Origin: Sipunculus nudus
Taxonomy: Eukaryota; Annelida; Sipuncula; Golfingiida; Sipunculidae
Reading direction: 5' to 3'
DNA length: 64,000 nucleotides
Assembly: GCA_026874595.1 (NCBI GenBank)
Contig: CM049314.1
Coordinates: 76,088,300 to 76,152,299 of the forward strand
The notes beneath the pieces are model-generated. The model did not search any database, was not told the origin of the DNA, and saw nothing but the letters and a program-made list of their open reading frames with translations. The position numbers were made by a program, and so were the translations under genes. Shown one piece after another: positions 11,286-23,631 of the stretch (the stretch's first letter is position 1; every line of letters begins with the position of its first letter).

Positions 11286-12567
11286 ATAATACAGATAGTC
11301 AACAAGCGAATACTTGTATCCGCCAAAATCAGAGTGGGACGGTTGAAGTGAGGCATGGATTGAGTGGCATGGGGAATAGAGTGTGGTGTGTTGCATGATA
11401 GCCTGGAATGTCTGCAGCCGAAATGTGTTTGATGGTTGTGCCACCTACCACCTACCATGTTTATACAAAGATTTATAAACATGCAAAATTTTAGGCAGAT
11501 AAGTCAAACCACTACTGAGATATGAGTGATTTTATCCCACGGCAAACAAACAGACGGACACTTAAAAAATGATTATAGGTGGCGCCATCAGTTTTGCGTA
11601 TGATAAATACCTATGTGAGATCTATAAACATGCAAAATTTTGGCCCAATCGGTCAAATGGTTCCAGAGATATGAGCTTGGATGTCTGTAGCATTAATCTG
11701 AATGTAAGTGGCGCCAATTGCCATAAAATCAAGAAAGCTGTCGAGGATGTATAAACCTGCAAAATTTCAGGTGGAAAAGTCAAACCACTTCCGAAATATG
11801 AGTGATTTTATCCCAAGGCAGATGAACAGATGGATGCTGTGCAAAAATGGTTGCGGGTGGCACCACCAGTTTTGTGTATGATAAAGTGCTATGGGGGATA
11901 TATACACATGCACAATTTTGGCCCAATTGGTTAAACGGTTCCCGAGATATGAGCTTGGATGTCTGTAGTATTAATTTGAATGTAAGTGGCACCACCTGCC
12001 ATAAAATCTAGAAAGCTGTCAATGATGTATAAACCTGCAAAATTTCAGGTGGATAAGTCAAACCACTGCCGAGATATGATTGATTTTATCCCAAGGCAGA
12101 TGAACAGATGGACACTGTGCAAAAATGGTTGCAGGTGGTGTCACCATTTTTAGTGTATGTTATAAAGCTTTCCAAGGGCTACATTTGTGCAAAATCTTTA
12201 GCCTTATCAGTCAAACAGTTCCGGAGATATGTGGGTCTATGTGTGGAAACAGAAGCACAAATGGATGCTGGGCAGAGAGAAAAGGTCAGAAATCAACCAA
12301 AAATGGGGATGCAGCAGTTCAAATGTGACCAATCATAATTCCGAATTTTAAACAAGGGACCCATGGGTCACATCGCTCATCTTAATTTTGGAAAATATTA
12401 GTAACTGCAAAATATTTTTATTTCTTTTGGTTTTTCATATATGTTATCATTAGAAAAGCTAGGAGAAAATGGCCCTGCTAAGATGAAACTCTGTAAATTA
12501 TAGAATAATGGACATGAGCTAAACTATTTAGTGATGCTTCAAGGGAACAAATAGGCCTTCAGTAAGT

Positions 12568-12571
12568 GTTA
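12568..12571. repeat. Target-site duplication GTTA, left copy
   Basis: GTTA lies immediately outside the left terminal inverted repeat and matches GTTA at 22164-22167 outside the right one. Confidence 0.65.
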
Positions 12572-12612
12572 GGGCCATTTTCACAAAATGTGACAAATAA
12601 CGGTAAAGACAT
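12572..12612 (+). repeat. Left terminal inverted repeat of the transposon
   Basis: Perfect inverse of 22123-22163. Its inner part contains one copy of ATAACGGTAAAGAC, the motif repeated in the subterminal regions, so the TIR probably includes a transposase site. Confidence 0.85.
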
Positions 12613-15600
12613 GTCCATGATTTTAAAACACTCTAAAACCAATAAAACTTCCTTTTTAAGCATGCAGTCATTTGAAAATCAAAGTTTCATACTAGAAAAA
12701 AATAGAATGAGTATTTAAGAACATTTTTTTAATGACTTATGGCAAAATCAATAATCAAAATGTCCTTACCGTTATGTGTCCAAACTGTATACCACAATAT
12801 GAAAACACAAAATTTTAAGTTTTGAGTCTTGTGACCACTTGATTTTGCACATATTATGTTCAGGTATTATCTGAAAAAGTGCACAATCAATCCTGTATGA
12901 GATTAATATAAACTATTTTTTGTATAGAAGCTGTTTTTCATGTGGCAAAGAACTGAGAATAGATGTGTCTTTACCGTTATCATATTATAATTTGATCAAC
13001 TGGTGGCGATAGTTTTTCAAAAAGCTGACAGAGGGCAACACCTACAAAAGTACCAGGATGTAAGGCAGCCATATTGAACAGAAGAGCAGAAGCATGCTGG
13101 TGTATTTGTGCTGAAAAGTTGCAAGTAAGTAAAAATTTTTGATGTGTCACAAGAATAGAATGTCTTTACCGTTAGCATTAACAAATATACTATCAGTAAA
13201 AATAAAAGGAAGAGTCTTTCACAGCTGGAAGTGCTTTATATATAGGTCATTTTGAAAAACTTTTGCCAAAGGTGTCCTTCATATCCACATTCCCAAGGTC
13301 ACTTGTGTGTCTTTACCGTTATCTGGATTTGTCTTTACCGTTATGGAGTAGTCATAACGGTAAAGACTTGTATTGACAGAGTGTCACACACATGGGAGTA
13401 TTTTCACAGTTGGTAGGACTAATATAAAGATTTGTCAGACACTTTGCCTTTTGCCAAGTTTAGTTAGGCTGTAGTGTAACCTTGTGTAGTTACATCATAT
13501 CTCACAGTCTGGGATAAACTCTGCTCAGTTAATAAAAATTAACCCAAAACAGATTTTTTAATATATGGAGAATAGATTGTGACCTTTAGAATGAAATTAT
13601 TTTCAGCTCAGTATATAATATAAATTGTGAAAAGGGTAACATGTAAAGAAACTGTCCATGTTCTGCATAAGACTTAGTTATTCCATACTATCTGTGATAA
13701 ATCATTGCATAACAAATCAACAGCATCAGATATCAAAAGAAAATGAGCTGTCATAATTTCAGTAAATGTTAGGTGGTTGAATCCATGTGTTGATAATGCA
13801 GCTTCTACATTAATGTTGAAACCACATTTTAATTTCAAGTGAACTGACCTGTGTTGTGTCATGGATAACCCATATTAAACATTTTTGTCACCAATGTCTT
13901 ACAAACAAATATAATTTCTCTCCATATAAGTTATAAATATTTGATTATAAGATGTTGGTGTTACATTATAATTATATACCTAACGAAAGTATTGCAAGCA
14001 TCTAATGTGCTGAGGTAGTTGAACCAGATATTATTCTGCTTTCAAGATTTTTGGCTCTTTTTCTGTTGGGGGAATAATTGTTTGTACAATTGAACAGGAG
14101 AAGGGGAAATTTTATGAAAAACAAATTTCAGAAGGAACAGGAATAAGACCCTAATATAGATAGAACAGTCCCTTTGAATCCATATATTTTATAAATGTGG
14201 GTCCCCTTTTGTGCTCTTATATATGGCCCAAAAGGTGATCATCATAATAAATACATTGATCACACATTTGTATTGAGATAATACAAGTATCATTCTATCT
14301 TTGTAAGAGTGAATCATATATAGTGATAGAGGATTTACTGCATGGAGACATTTCACAAAATAAGAGCCTACATACATTTGCTTACAAATGAACGAGAACA
14401 TATATTTGCCATGTTTCCCAGATCAGACGCTGGGCCTTAAATAGTTGTCTTCTATTTGAAATAAATTGTTACCTACCAAAATATTGCCCTGAAACCATTT
14501 GCTAACACCTGTACATGAGTGTAAAAACAGTGGACTGGGCACTCATGACAGGCGACAACATAAACACAGCGCCTGGGACTCTGTGCATCCCAGAGCCACA
14601 ACACCTGTCATATCATGAGATGCCCTGTCTGACTTGGCCTCAAAAATGTAATACATATTCCTTCTGGCTGTAACAGCATTACACAGGCCTGGGACCGAAT
14701 ACACGACCTGTGCTACCTGGGTCATTTCCATTGAGGCCTGTGGACCTATCCTGCAAATTTATCTGTTGCAACAGGTTTTACAATGAATTTACATTGGCCC
14801 ATAGACTGTAATGTCCATCCAGCAGAAATATATCAGAGGACATGAAGGTGCATGTGTAGACTTGTTTGGACTACACTTAGTTTAGGATCTGTTGCGCATG
14901 CACAAATAGGACCTCAGTCACATGGCCTTGTTATTGTAAACAGACACACATGGGCTGTTTACTAACAAGCAAAACCATAATAAGGTGTTAAACAGCTCAA
15001 AAGGAGGTACTGAGACCTTGTGCTGAGATGGTTTTGTCTTGAAACTTTGTATAAAGTAAAAAGATGGTGTAAAAGAAAAGACATATTATTACTCCTGATT
15101 GTGTCCCTTTAAATTGACGCTGATTTCAGAGGTCGGATACCAAAGTGAAAATTAATAACCTGATCTTGAGAGCTTGCACGGACAGACTCTTGTGGATAGC
15201 TGCAAAATCCCTTGTTGTGATTCCCTGTTAATTCATATTATGATATGCAATTGCTGAGATTCCATGTACATGTTTGTGTCCCATATCCCTATGACTATTA
15301 TATTTCATAAACACAACCCATTTACTGGCCATGTTTTCAATATCATCTAAAAGTAGTAACCACTGGGTTTATTGTTTTGATGAGTTTTCTGGTGCTTTTA
15401 TCTCGCAAGCCTGATAACATATTTCTTAATAAATGCCTGCTCGCTGGCCTTAAATAGAAGCCTGCTTAGTTTAGATGCCGAGTCAGAGCATTGTCTGAAA
15501 AAATCCCCCCCTCCCCCCCCCCCGCATTTGATCACAAGGAAATACTGTATATATATTTTATCACTCAAGGACAGGTGATGCCTACACTAATTTTGAGGAA

Positions 15601-15790
15601 GGCATAATTGCTTAACATGGGTGCGAGGTTTCCTATCAGATTTCACAGTGACATCTTGCCTGACCTGAACCAGTGAGTGCTCTGTCCTTCTGTGTTAAAC
15701 CTCCTTGGTCATACTAACAAGAAAAGTCCTTATACTTTGATTTGAGAATCTGAAGTCATGTATTTTATTTCATTTTAGCTGCTATCCTGA
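12613..15790. other. Transposon left interior without a clear gene
   Basis: Beyond the motif cluster, open frames are short and not persuasive. A C-rich run sits at 15505-15523. A polypyrimidine stretch ending TTTCATTTTAG at 15768-15778 is a good 3' splice site 13 bases before the transposase ATG, so an upstream non-coding exon probably lies in this interval. Confidence 0.45.
12762..13367. promoter_or_regulatory. Left subterminal cluster of GTCTTTACCGTTAT motifs (candidate transposase sites)
   Basis: Copies lie at 12762-12775 (GTCCTTACCGTTAT), 12967-12980, 13162-13175 (last base changed), 13309-13322, 13331-13344 and 13354-13367 (inverted), besides the one in the TIR. The last three start about 22 bases apart, roughly two helical turns. 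Binding by the transposase is inferred from position and repetition only. Confidence 0.6.
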
Positions 15791-15791
15791 A

Positions 15792-18607
15792 ATGGCACCC
15801 AAAAAGTCAAATGCTGAAGCAATGCGAAAATGCAGAGCAAAATTGAAAGCAGACCCAGTAAGACACCAAGACTACCTCAGAAAAGAGAGAGAAAGATACA
15901 GAAGAAGAAAAACTGAAGGAAAGATAAAGACAATACATGAACTATCAATGAGGGATCAAAGAAATATGCGCCGGATATGGAGGTCAGAAAAGAGAAATCA
16001 AAGAAAGAACATCCATAAAACTGATAGTGCGTGTAGTCTTACTCCGCCACAGACACTTGATGCAGGTTCAAACCATCAGTCACATCAGATAAAAGTAGGG
16101 AGAAGAAAAGTGAGACGAGAAAACCGAAAATGTTATAGAACAATTGTGAAGCAAAATCAAACCATGAAATGCCTTAAAAAAAAAGTGCGGTCTATGCAAA
16201 GATACATTCAGCGACTTAAAGCTGACAAAGTCTGTCAACAAGCCAGCTCAGCTCATGTCAATAATGATTCTCCAGCTGCAAAAGCTGAAATACTGATTCA
16301 CAGGGCTGATGTGGGCAAAATAAGAAGAGAACTAACATTTGGATTTGCTCTGCAAAAGGAAGTCAAAACAAAGTTGAAACAAAATGCTAGAAAACACAAA
16401 GAAAGAAATGCCATCCACAGGGTGGTTATTGGACCCATACTGAGAAAGTACCGCCTCATAAATAAAGTTAAGAAAGATCTGTCAGTTTCACTGTCAACAA
16501 AGCAACTTGAGCACACAAAAGAAAATGCATGTTCCAGGTCATTGCTGACAACACTTAGGAAAAGGAAAACTGGATTGGGGAAAGTAGCAAATGCAGTTAA
16601 AACATTTTTCCTGGAGGACAGGAATAGTACTCCCACAGCTGGGAAAAGAGAGACTGTCACTGTAAACAAACAGAAGAAACAAAGACGTTACCTATGTGAC
16701 AGTATGTTCAATCTATACAAAAAATTCAAATCGGAAAATACATCACTGAAAGTTTCTTACACTTCCTTCACTCGCTTGCATCCATTCCATGTGCTGATCC
16801 CTTCAGTGAATAACAGAAATACAAACAAGTGTAAGCTTCATCATAATTGTGAAATGAAAGCTGCGAAACTCTACAGCCTTGGCTTGCTTCCTTCTTTAAA
16901 AACACAGACTCTGATTTCATCAGTTGTTTGCTCAACAAAAAACAAAAAATGCATGTTTGGCCAATGCACAAAATGTAAGAAAATACAGGATCTCTTTATC
17001 ATCAGTGACAACAAAGCTGCTACAGACAGAGTGAATTACTTTGAGTGGGGGCAGACAAATCAAATCCGGAAAACAAACAAAGGAGAAATGACAATCAAAG
17101 TGATGACCAAACTCGAAAAATGCAGCACTGTAAGCAGCCTGTGTGATCTATCTCAGCTGGAGTTCAGGAAACTAATGAGCCATGAATACAGAATATTCCA
17201 TCAATATGAGGCTGTAAGGTCAATAAAAGAAAAGATGTCCAAAACAGAGTGCATCTTGCAAGTGGACTTTAGTGAGAACTATGCATGTAAATCACACACA
17301 GAAATTCAGTCCATGCATTTTGGGGGGCAGCAGAAGACAGGTGACTTTGCACACATGCCATGCCACCCTGGTTAATGAATCAGGTCAACAGTATAAAAAG
17401 TGTTACTGCACAGTCAGTGAAGACAACCGCCACAGTCCCATCGCCATTTGGGCTCATCTTGTACCAGTTATAGATGACCTGATAGAGAAAGGAATAGATA
17501 CAATCCATTTTGTCTCAGATGGGCCAACAACTCAGTATAGGAACAAGGCCAATTTTTACCTTATGGCCACCCTTCCATTTGACCGATGGCATCTATCTCA
17601 TGTAACATGGAATCTCCTTGAGGCTTCCCATGGAAAAGGTCCAGCTGATGGGATCGGAGCTGCCGTCAAGCCAGCAGCTGATAGGCTTGTAGCAACAAAA
17701 GGTGATGTGCTGACTTGCCAGCAACTTGTGCATGTGGCAGAGACCCTGAATGTCCAAATATCTGAAATCAACTCCAAGGAAATTGATTCTATTCAGGAGG
17801 ATCTAGATCAGCTTTCACCACTTACAATAAAAGGGACAATGCAAATTAAAAGGGACAATGCAAATTCACCAGCTTGTAATTCCATCCAGGGCAACAATTT
17901 TCCACCGTGAGCTCTCATGTTACTGTGCTGCAAGTAACCGCTGTGGACGTTTCTGTGAATGCCATTCACCCATTAAAGTTGAAGTCCCTTGTAAAGTGCA
18001 AATAGCAGTTAATGGGATCGAAAGTCATCTCACAAGGGAACAAATCCTAAGATTTGAAAAGCGACTGCTTGAAGGTCATGACATAGAAGTTTTGGACTTG
18101 TCAACATTGAGTTCTGAAGAAAAGAATGAGTACATTTACTGGAAAGCTTGGAAAGCTGCTAAGTTGTATCATAAACCAGATGATGAATCCAGTGGTGATG
18201 AGGCACAGGTGGTAAAACTAAGTGAAAAAGGTTCAGGAGATCCAGACTGGGAACCACCAAACAGAAATGATGATAAGGACCAATCAGACAAACTGAACCT
18301 GGTTCAGAGTATCACTGTGAAACAAGACAGGTACTATGCTGTTTTTTTTCTATTACGGAGGAAAGTGACATTCTACATAGGGCGTGTCACTGAGGTTCAA
18401 GATGCCATGGTTACAATGAAGTTCTTAGAGCGTAAGTTAGTTGGAAACCAATTTGTTTATGACTGGCCACGTCGAGATGACATTTGCTGTGTTGAGAAAG
18501 ATGTTATTCTTCAAGAGGTTAATTTTAAAAGACCACCACCATTTGCCCTTGAAGAAAGTCAGATGAATATTATTCTGAAGTGTGTGGAGGGGATCCAGCA
18601 AACATGA
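15792..18607 (+). pseudogene. Broken DDE-type transposase gene, family unassigned
   Basis: Three consecutive open frames (15792-17375, to 17910, to 18607) form one ~930-codon gene broken twice. The N-terminus is highly basic (MAPKKSNAEAMRKCRAKL...), probably DNA-binding. Candidate catalytic acidic residues sit in VDFSENYAC (about 17262-17288), FVSDGPTTQYRN (near 17509-17544) and LLEASHGKGPADGIG (near 17614-17658). A Cys-rich stretch CYCAASNRCGRFCECH follows at about 17920-17970, and the C-terminal part is acidic. Lesion one: an extra base in the G6 run at 17322-17327. Lesion two: a 19-base tandem duplication (17829-17847 and 17848-17866). Each shifts the frame by one. A splice acceptor at 15777-15778 suggests a 5' UTR intron. 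It sits inside intact TIRs. The DDE role is inferred from motif layout. Confidence 0.7.
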
Positions 18608-18984
18608 AGTCAAATACTGTTTCAAAGTGAAAATGTAAACAATTAAGATCCTTTTAATATCACCAAAGTAAACATTTTCCACTGGTTCATATAAACTGGA
18701 AGATTGGACTTGGTTCGTGTCATGATGTAACATCTCAGTTATGCCAAGCCAAGAAAATTCTTCCAAATGGGAAAACTTACACACATTAACTGGCTATATA
18801 GGTACAACCAGTAATCATAGTAATGTCCCATGTTTACATAAGTGACTTGAAATTTGATGTGCATATGCATGTACCAGCATTAACTTTGTATACTGCCAAA
18901 TTTATAACAAATACCAGTTTATCATGTTTACATTTGGCTAGTGGTCACACACAGATTTGTCATTTAAAAACTTGTTTAGGCATC
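18608..18984. other. Transposase 3' flank
   Basis: Non-coding stretch after the transposase stop. No AATAAA was found close by. From about 18820 degenerate CATGTTTACATAAGT words herald the minisatellite. Confidence 0.4.
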
Positions 18985-20700
18985 AGACCGATACACACAG
19001 GTTTGTCATGTTTGCATAGGTCAATGGTCTGGTCAGATTGATACTCACAGGTTTGTCATATTTGCATATAAGTTAAAGGTCAGACTGATACTCACAGGTT
19101 TGTCATGTTTACATAAGTTAGAGGTCAGACTGATACTCACAGGTTTGTCCTGTTTACATAAGTTAGAGGTCAGGCTGATACTCACAGGTTTGTCATGTTT
19201 GCATAAGTAAGAAGTCAGACTGATACATACAGATTTGTCATGTTTGCATAAGTTAGAGGTCAGGCTGATACACACAGGTTTGTCATGTTTGTATAGGTCA
19301 ATGGTCTGGTCAGACTGATACACACAGGTTTGTCATGTTTGCATAAGTTAAAGGTCAGGCTGATACACACAGGTTTGTCATGTTTGTATAGGTCAATGGT
19401 CTGGTCAGACTGATACACACAGGTTTGTCATGTTTGCATAAGTTAGAGGCCAGGCTGATACACACAGGTTTGTCATGTTTGTATAGGTCAGTGGTCTGGT
19501 CAGACTGATACACACAGGTTTGTCATGTTTGTATGGGTCAATGGTCTGGTCAGACTGATACACACAGGTTTGTCATGTTTGCATAAGTTAGAGGTCAGGC
19601 TGATACACACAGGTTTGTCATGTTTGTATAGGTCAATGGTCTGGTCAGACTGATACACACAGGTTTGTCATGTTTGCATAAGTTAGAGGTCAGGCTGATA
19701 CACACAGGTTTGTCATGTTTGTATAGGTCAATGGTCTGGTCAGACTGATACACACAGGTTTGTCATGTTTGCATAAGTTAAAGGTCAGGCTGATACACAC
19801 AGGTTTGTCATGTTTGTATAGGTCAATGGTCTGGTCAGACTGATACACACAGGTCTGTCATGTTTGCATAAGTTAGAGGTCAGGCTGATACACACAGGTT
19901 TGTCATGTTTGTATAGGTCAGTGGTCTGGTCAGACTGATACAAACAGGTTTGTCATGTTTGTATGGGTCAATGGTCTGGTTAGACCAATACATACAGGTT
20001 TGTCATGTTTGCATAAGTTAGAGGTCAGACTGATACTCACAGGTTTGTCATGTTTACATAAGTTAGAGGTCAGGCTGATACTCACAGGTTTGTCATGTTT
20101 ACATAAGTTAGAGGTCAGACTGATACTCACAGGTTTGTCATGTTTACATAAGTTAGAGGTCAGGCTGATACTCACAGGTTTGTCATGTTTACATAAGTTA
20201 GAGGTCAGACTGATACTCACAGGTTTGTCATGTTTACATAAGTTAGAGGTCAGGCTGATACGTACAGGTTTGTCATGTTTACATAAGTTAGAGATCAGGC
20301 TGATACGTTCAGGTTTGTCATGTTTACATAAGTTAGAGGTCAGGCTGATACGTACAGGTTTGTCATGTTTGCATAAGTTAAAGGTCAGGCTGATACACAC
20401 AGGTTTGTCATGTTTGTATAGGTCAATGGTCTGGTCAGACTGATACACACAGGTTTGTCATGTCTGCATAAGTGAATGGTCTGGTCAGATTGATTTAGGT
20501 GTCATGTTTACACAAGTGAATGGTCAGGTCAGACTGATACTCACAGGTTTGTCATGTTTGCATAAGTTAGAGGTTATGCTAATACACAAAGGTTTGTCAT
20601 GTTTGCATAACTGAATGGTCTGGTCAGATCGATACAGGTGTCATGTTTACACAAGTGAATGGTCTGGTCAGACTGATACTCACAGGTTTGTCATGTTTAT
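18985..20700. repeat. Minisatellite with 45 bp and 50 bp monomers forming a higher-order repeat
   Basis: The 45 bp monomer reads AGGTTTGTCATGTTTRCATA, then AGTTAGAGGTCAG, then RCTGATACWCAC. A 50 bp variant has GTATAGGTCAATGGTCTGGTC in the middle. Between about 19270 and 19990 the two alternate as a 95 bp higher-order unit. From 20000 to 20370 the 45 bp type is homogeneous. Degenerate copies continue to about 21170. Because 45 is a multiple of three, long repetitive open frames appear on both strands; these are not genes. Confidence 0.8.
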
Positions 20701-21890
20701 GTACATAACATCATAAGTGCATAGTCTTGTCAGACTGAGACACAGGTTTGTCATGTTTATGTACATAAGTGCATAGTTTTGTCAGACTGATATACACAGG
20801 TTTGTCATGTTTGCATAACTGAATGGTCTGGTCAGATTGATACAGGTGTCATGTTTTTTACACAAGTGAATTGTCTTTTCAAACTGATTCAGGTCTGTCC
20901 TGTTTGCATCATCCTAGTAGTTACAACCAGGATTGTCATCATAAAACATGTGTTGGGCTCAGACTGATACACACAGTGTCATGTTTACATATGTGTATGG
21001 TCTAAGTCAGACTGATGTATATATACACACCGGTTTGTCATGTTAATGTAAGCAGGTTTTGTGGACAGACTGATTCACACAGGTTTGTTGCACGCGAGTT
21101 AGGGGATCACACTGGTACAACCCAATTTTGTCATGTTTGCACAAGTTAAGTGGTCAGAGTAGACCACCAATGTTTGTTGTGTTTACAGTTGATGAGTTTT
21201 AAAATTAAGACTTAAAGGAGTCATGTTGAATTTTGAGGTAAGCCTGCAGTTGCAATTCGGACTTAATGGTATTATCTGAGAATAATGTCATCCTTTGAGA
21301 CATAGATCAGCAACAAGTAACCTTTGAATAATGTGGGGGTACTAATTATTCTAATTTCCATAAACAATTTTTAAACTGGTCTAGTAGGAATTCAGTTGCA
21401 GTTTCTCAAAATCTTCTATCTCTAAATCTCCTTAGAATTTAACATGGTATATTTTTATTTTTTGCTTTATTTGCCAAATACATCACATCATAAAGACTGG
21501 GTTAGCTCATAATTTCCATTTGTAATTACAAACATCCAGGGATACTTGTTCTTTGAATAAAATTCAGCATTGAACACACAGAACAATTGACCATGATGAT
21601 ATTTAAAATATATGTCATCACACATTGTATACTATTTTGAGGATCTCATAGTTTATAGTTTGGAAACAGTAACTTGAATGTAGTCATTTAAATGCAGCTT
21701 TTATCAGTAGTTGCATGGTGTATTTGTAAACTTATGATAAGTACAATTCCTATTGATCAGGAGTTCATAGGTTCCTTTAAACTGTGAAGTTTTACATAGG
21801 GTTATTAAAGATCTTTAACAAAAATATTGTCTTATTTTGAGTCATTAAAGAACATGAAATTGTTTTAAATATGAAACCCATGATATCTTT
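20701..21890. other. Degenerate minisatellite then AT-rich transposon interior
   Basis: Decayed repeat copies to about 21170, then unique AT-rich sequence up to the right motif cluster. No gene seen. Confidence 0.45.
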
Positions 21891-21984
21891 ATAATGGTAA
21901 AGACATAGCACGTCTTTCCTGTTATTTCCATAACGGTAAAGACGTAGCGCATGTCTTTCCTGTTATTTCCGTAACGGTAAAGAA
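21891..21984. promoter_or_regulatory. Right subterminal cluster of ACCGTTAT-type motifs
   Basis: Copies and variants lie at 21891-21904, 21912-21925 (GTCTTTCCTGTTAT), 21930-21943, 21953-21966 (variant) and 21971-21984, in alternating orientation about 20 bases apart. The right cluster is denser and shorter than the left. Confidence 0.55.
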
Positions 21985-22122
21985 GAACAGGGAATTATTT
22001 TTTGGGTAATATTTCAGTTATTTTTTAAAATCCAGCTTTGCTGTTTCTGCTGTTCATTTGTGTGCACACATTCTTCAAAACAAAATGTAAAAAATTGAAT
22101 TCCTCAAAGATTTTTTTTTTAA

Positions 22123-22163
22123 ATGTCTTTACCGTTATTTGTCACATTTTGTGAAAATGGCCC
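22123..22163 (-). repeat. Right terminal inverted repeat of the transposon
   Basis: Perfect inverse of 12572-12612, followed by GTTA at 22164-22167. Confidence 0.85.
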
Positions 22164-22167
22164 GTTA

Positions 22168-23631
22168 TATAAAAGTATATTTCATGAAGGTGTGAAGGTA
22201 ATTAAGTTTTTAAAAGTTAAATATATGGCCATAAGAGTTAAAAATTAATCCCACAAAGTTTGACCAATATTCCTAATTTTAATACTAAGTTAACAGTGTT
22301 ATTCACACCTAGGCCCCGCCAACTTTAAGAGATATAAATAAAATGCTAAAAAGTATTTATATCTTCTTAAATCTTGTCAGTTAGCACTTACATTAGATCC
22401 TAATATTTTATCACATTTGAATATTAGGATTAAATTCCTGAAATTTTTTTCTTTATAAAAATCAAAATTGTCCAAGTCTCATCAAAAAGAATTTATTTAA
22501 CATTAAAATTCTAAGATTCATCTTGTTTATTAGTCCTGTGTATTGAAGGGGTGGGTGGGGGGAGGGGTCTCCGTTGTTACTGCTCGTTGCTGAAAAAAAT
22601 ATTAATTTTAAGATTCATCTAGTTCATAGTACAGGTCTGTCAACAGAATGGAAAGGGGGGGGGGGGGGGGGGAGCGAGGGTTGCCAGAGAAAAAGGCTCC
22701 CTGTGGTATGGTATTAACTGCAGACAGCCTGATCAAGCTCAATTCAGTGGAGAGAGCTGCACAGAATGACCAACAGTCACCAAAGTGGACTGCTTGACAA
22801 TGTAAGGGAATACAACAAGAGCCTCCAAAATAAATTCAATTACTAGACTAATTTTGCAGCTTTTATTTTCTAATTTCAGATTTTAACAGATTAAATCCTT
22901 ATGTGCACATGCTGTGAAAATTATATCCACAGTACTTACAGGAAAAAAACGTGCCGTGGCCAAAGTTGGGCAAAATTTAAGGTACCAATTTTTTATTTTT
23001 GCTAATATTTGAAAAAATTTAAAAGATTTTGATCTAATTTTGGGTATACAATTTAATTTTGATCAATTAAAGTTATATTACTGGAAAAAAAAGTCCTTAG
23101 CTTAAACATGTTTTGTGTTAAGCGATCAAATATCTTTTCTGATTTTTTACAAAATACATTATGTTTGAGCCCATAACTTTTTTAAATAATATAATACAGA
23201 CCTTATTTCTGGCATGTATATAGGAACTATATAGAGGAATATTTATGATAAATATGAGGAAAAACAGATAAGTGGTTTAGATATTAGGCAGTCCTGAGGT
23301 GTGAAAATATGTTTTTAATAAAAAATTGAGGTTTTTCCTTAATTTCTCAAAGGAACAAATTTGCAAAGACCCAGTTTTCAGCTCGGTAGGAGATCTTTTA
23401 GACATCTAACATTATGCCAACAGCCTGGGGAGCATAGAGATATGGACTGAATGACCTACAGTCACCAGAGTTGATTGCTTGACAATGTAAGGGAATACAA
23501 CAAGAGCCTCAAAAAAAACTCTATTACTAGCCTAATTTTGCAGCTTTTATTTTCAAATTTCAGATTTTAACAGGTTAAATCCTTTATGTGTACATGCTAT
23601 GGAAATTAAATCCACAGTACTTAAAACAAAA
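22168..23631 (+). repeat. E3 interior with core repeat copy
   Basis: AT-rich sequence with an 18-base G run at 22655-22672 and a G-rich tract at 22547-22567. It is followed by a core repeat (about 22870-23400) containing AACGTGCCGTGG and GGCAAAATTTAAGGTACC. A second core begins at about 23440 and is cut at CCACAGTACTTA by E4. Its continuation (ACATGCCGTGGC) is found at 27859, after E4. Confidence 0.5.

Larger units (their letters stand above)
12572..22163 (+). mobile_element. 9.6 kb DNA transposon with 41 bp perfect TIRs and 4 bp TSD
   Basis: The terminal inverted repeats 12572-12612 and 22123-22163 are perfect over 41 bases, starting GGGCCATTTTC and ending in GGTAAAGACAT. The flanking GTTA is duplicated. 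Inside, left to right, are a cluster of subterminal GTCTTTACCGTTAT motifs, ~2.4 kb without clear genes, a broken DDE-type transposase gene (15792-18607), a minisatellite (~18985-20700) and a right-hand motif cluster. Intact ends with a broken gene suggest a recently inserted but now non-autonomous copy. The 4 bp TSD and G-rich terminus recall what I remember of Sola2-type elements; this was not checked and other 4 bp TSD superfamilies are possible. Confidence 0.8.

Noticed and set aside
16298-16669. Minus-strand 123-codon frame inside the transposase gene
   Set aside because: Shadow of the basic, lysine-rich transposase region on the other strand.
19930-20448. Long open frames on both strands with a 15-residue repeat
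   Set aside because: They follow from a 45 bp minisatellite whose unit is a multiple of three and lacks stops. No start context or homology.
18985-20700. CRISPR-like look of regularly spaced repeats
   Set aside because: The monomers are contiguous and related to each other; there are no unique spacers, and the DNA is animal.
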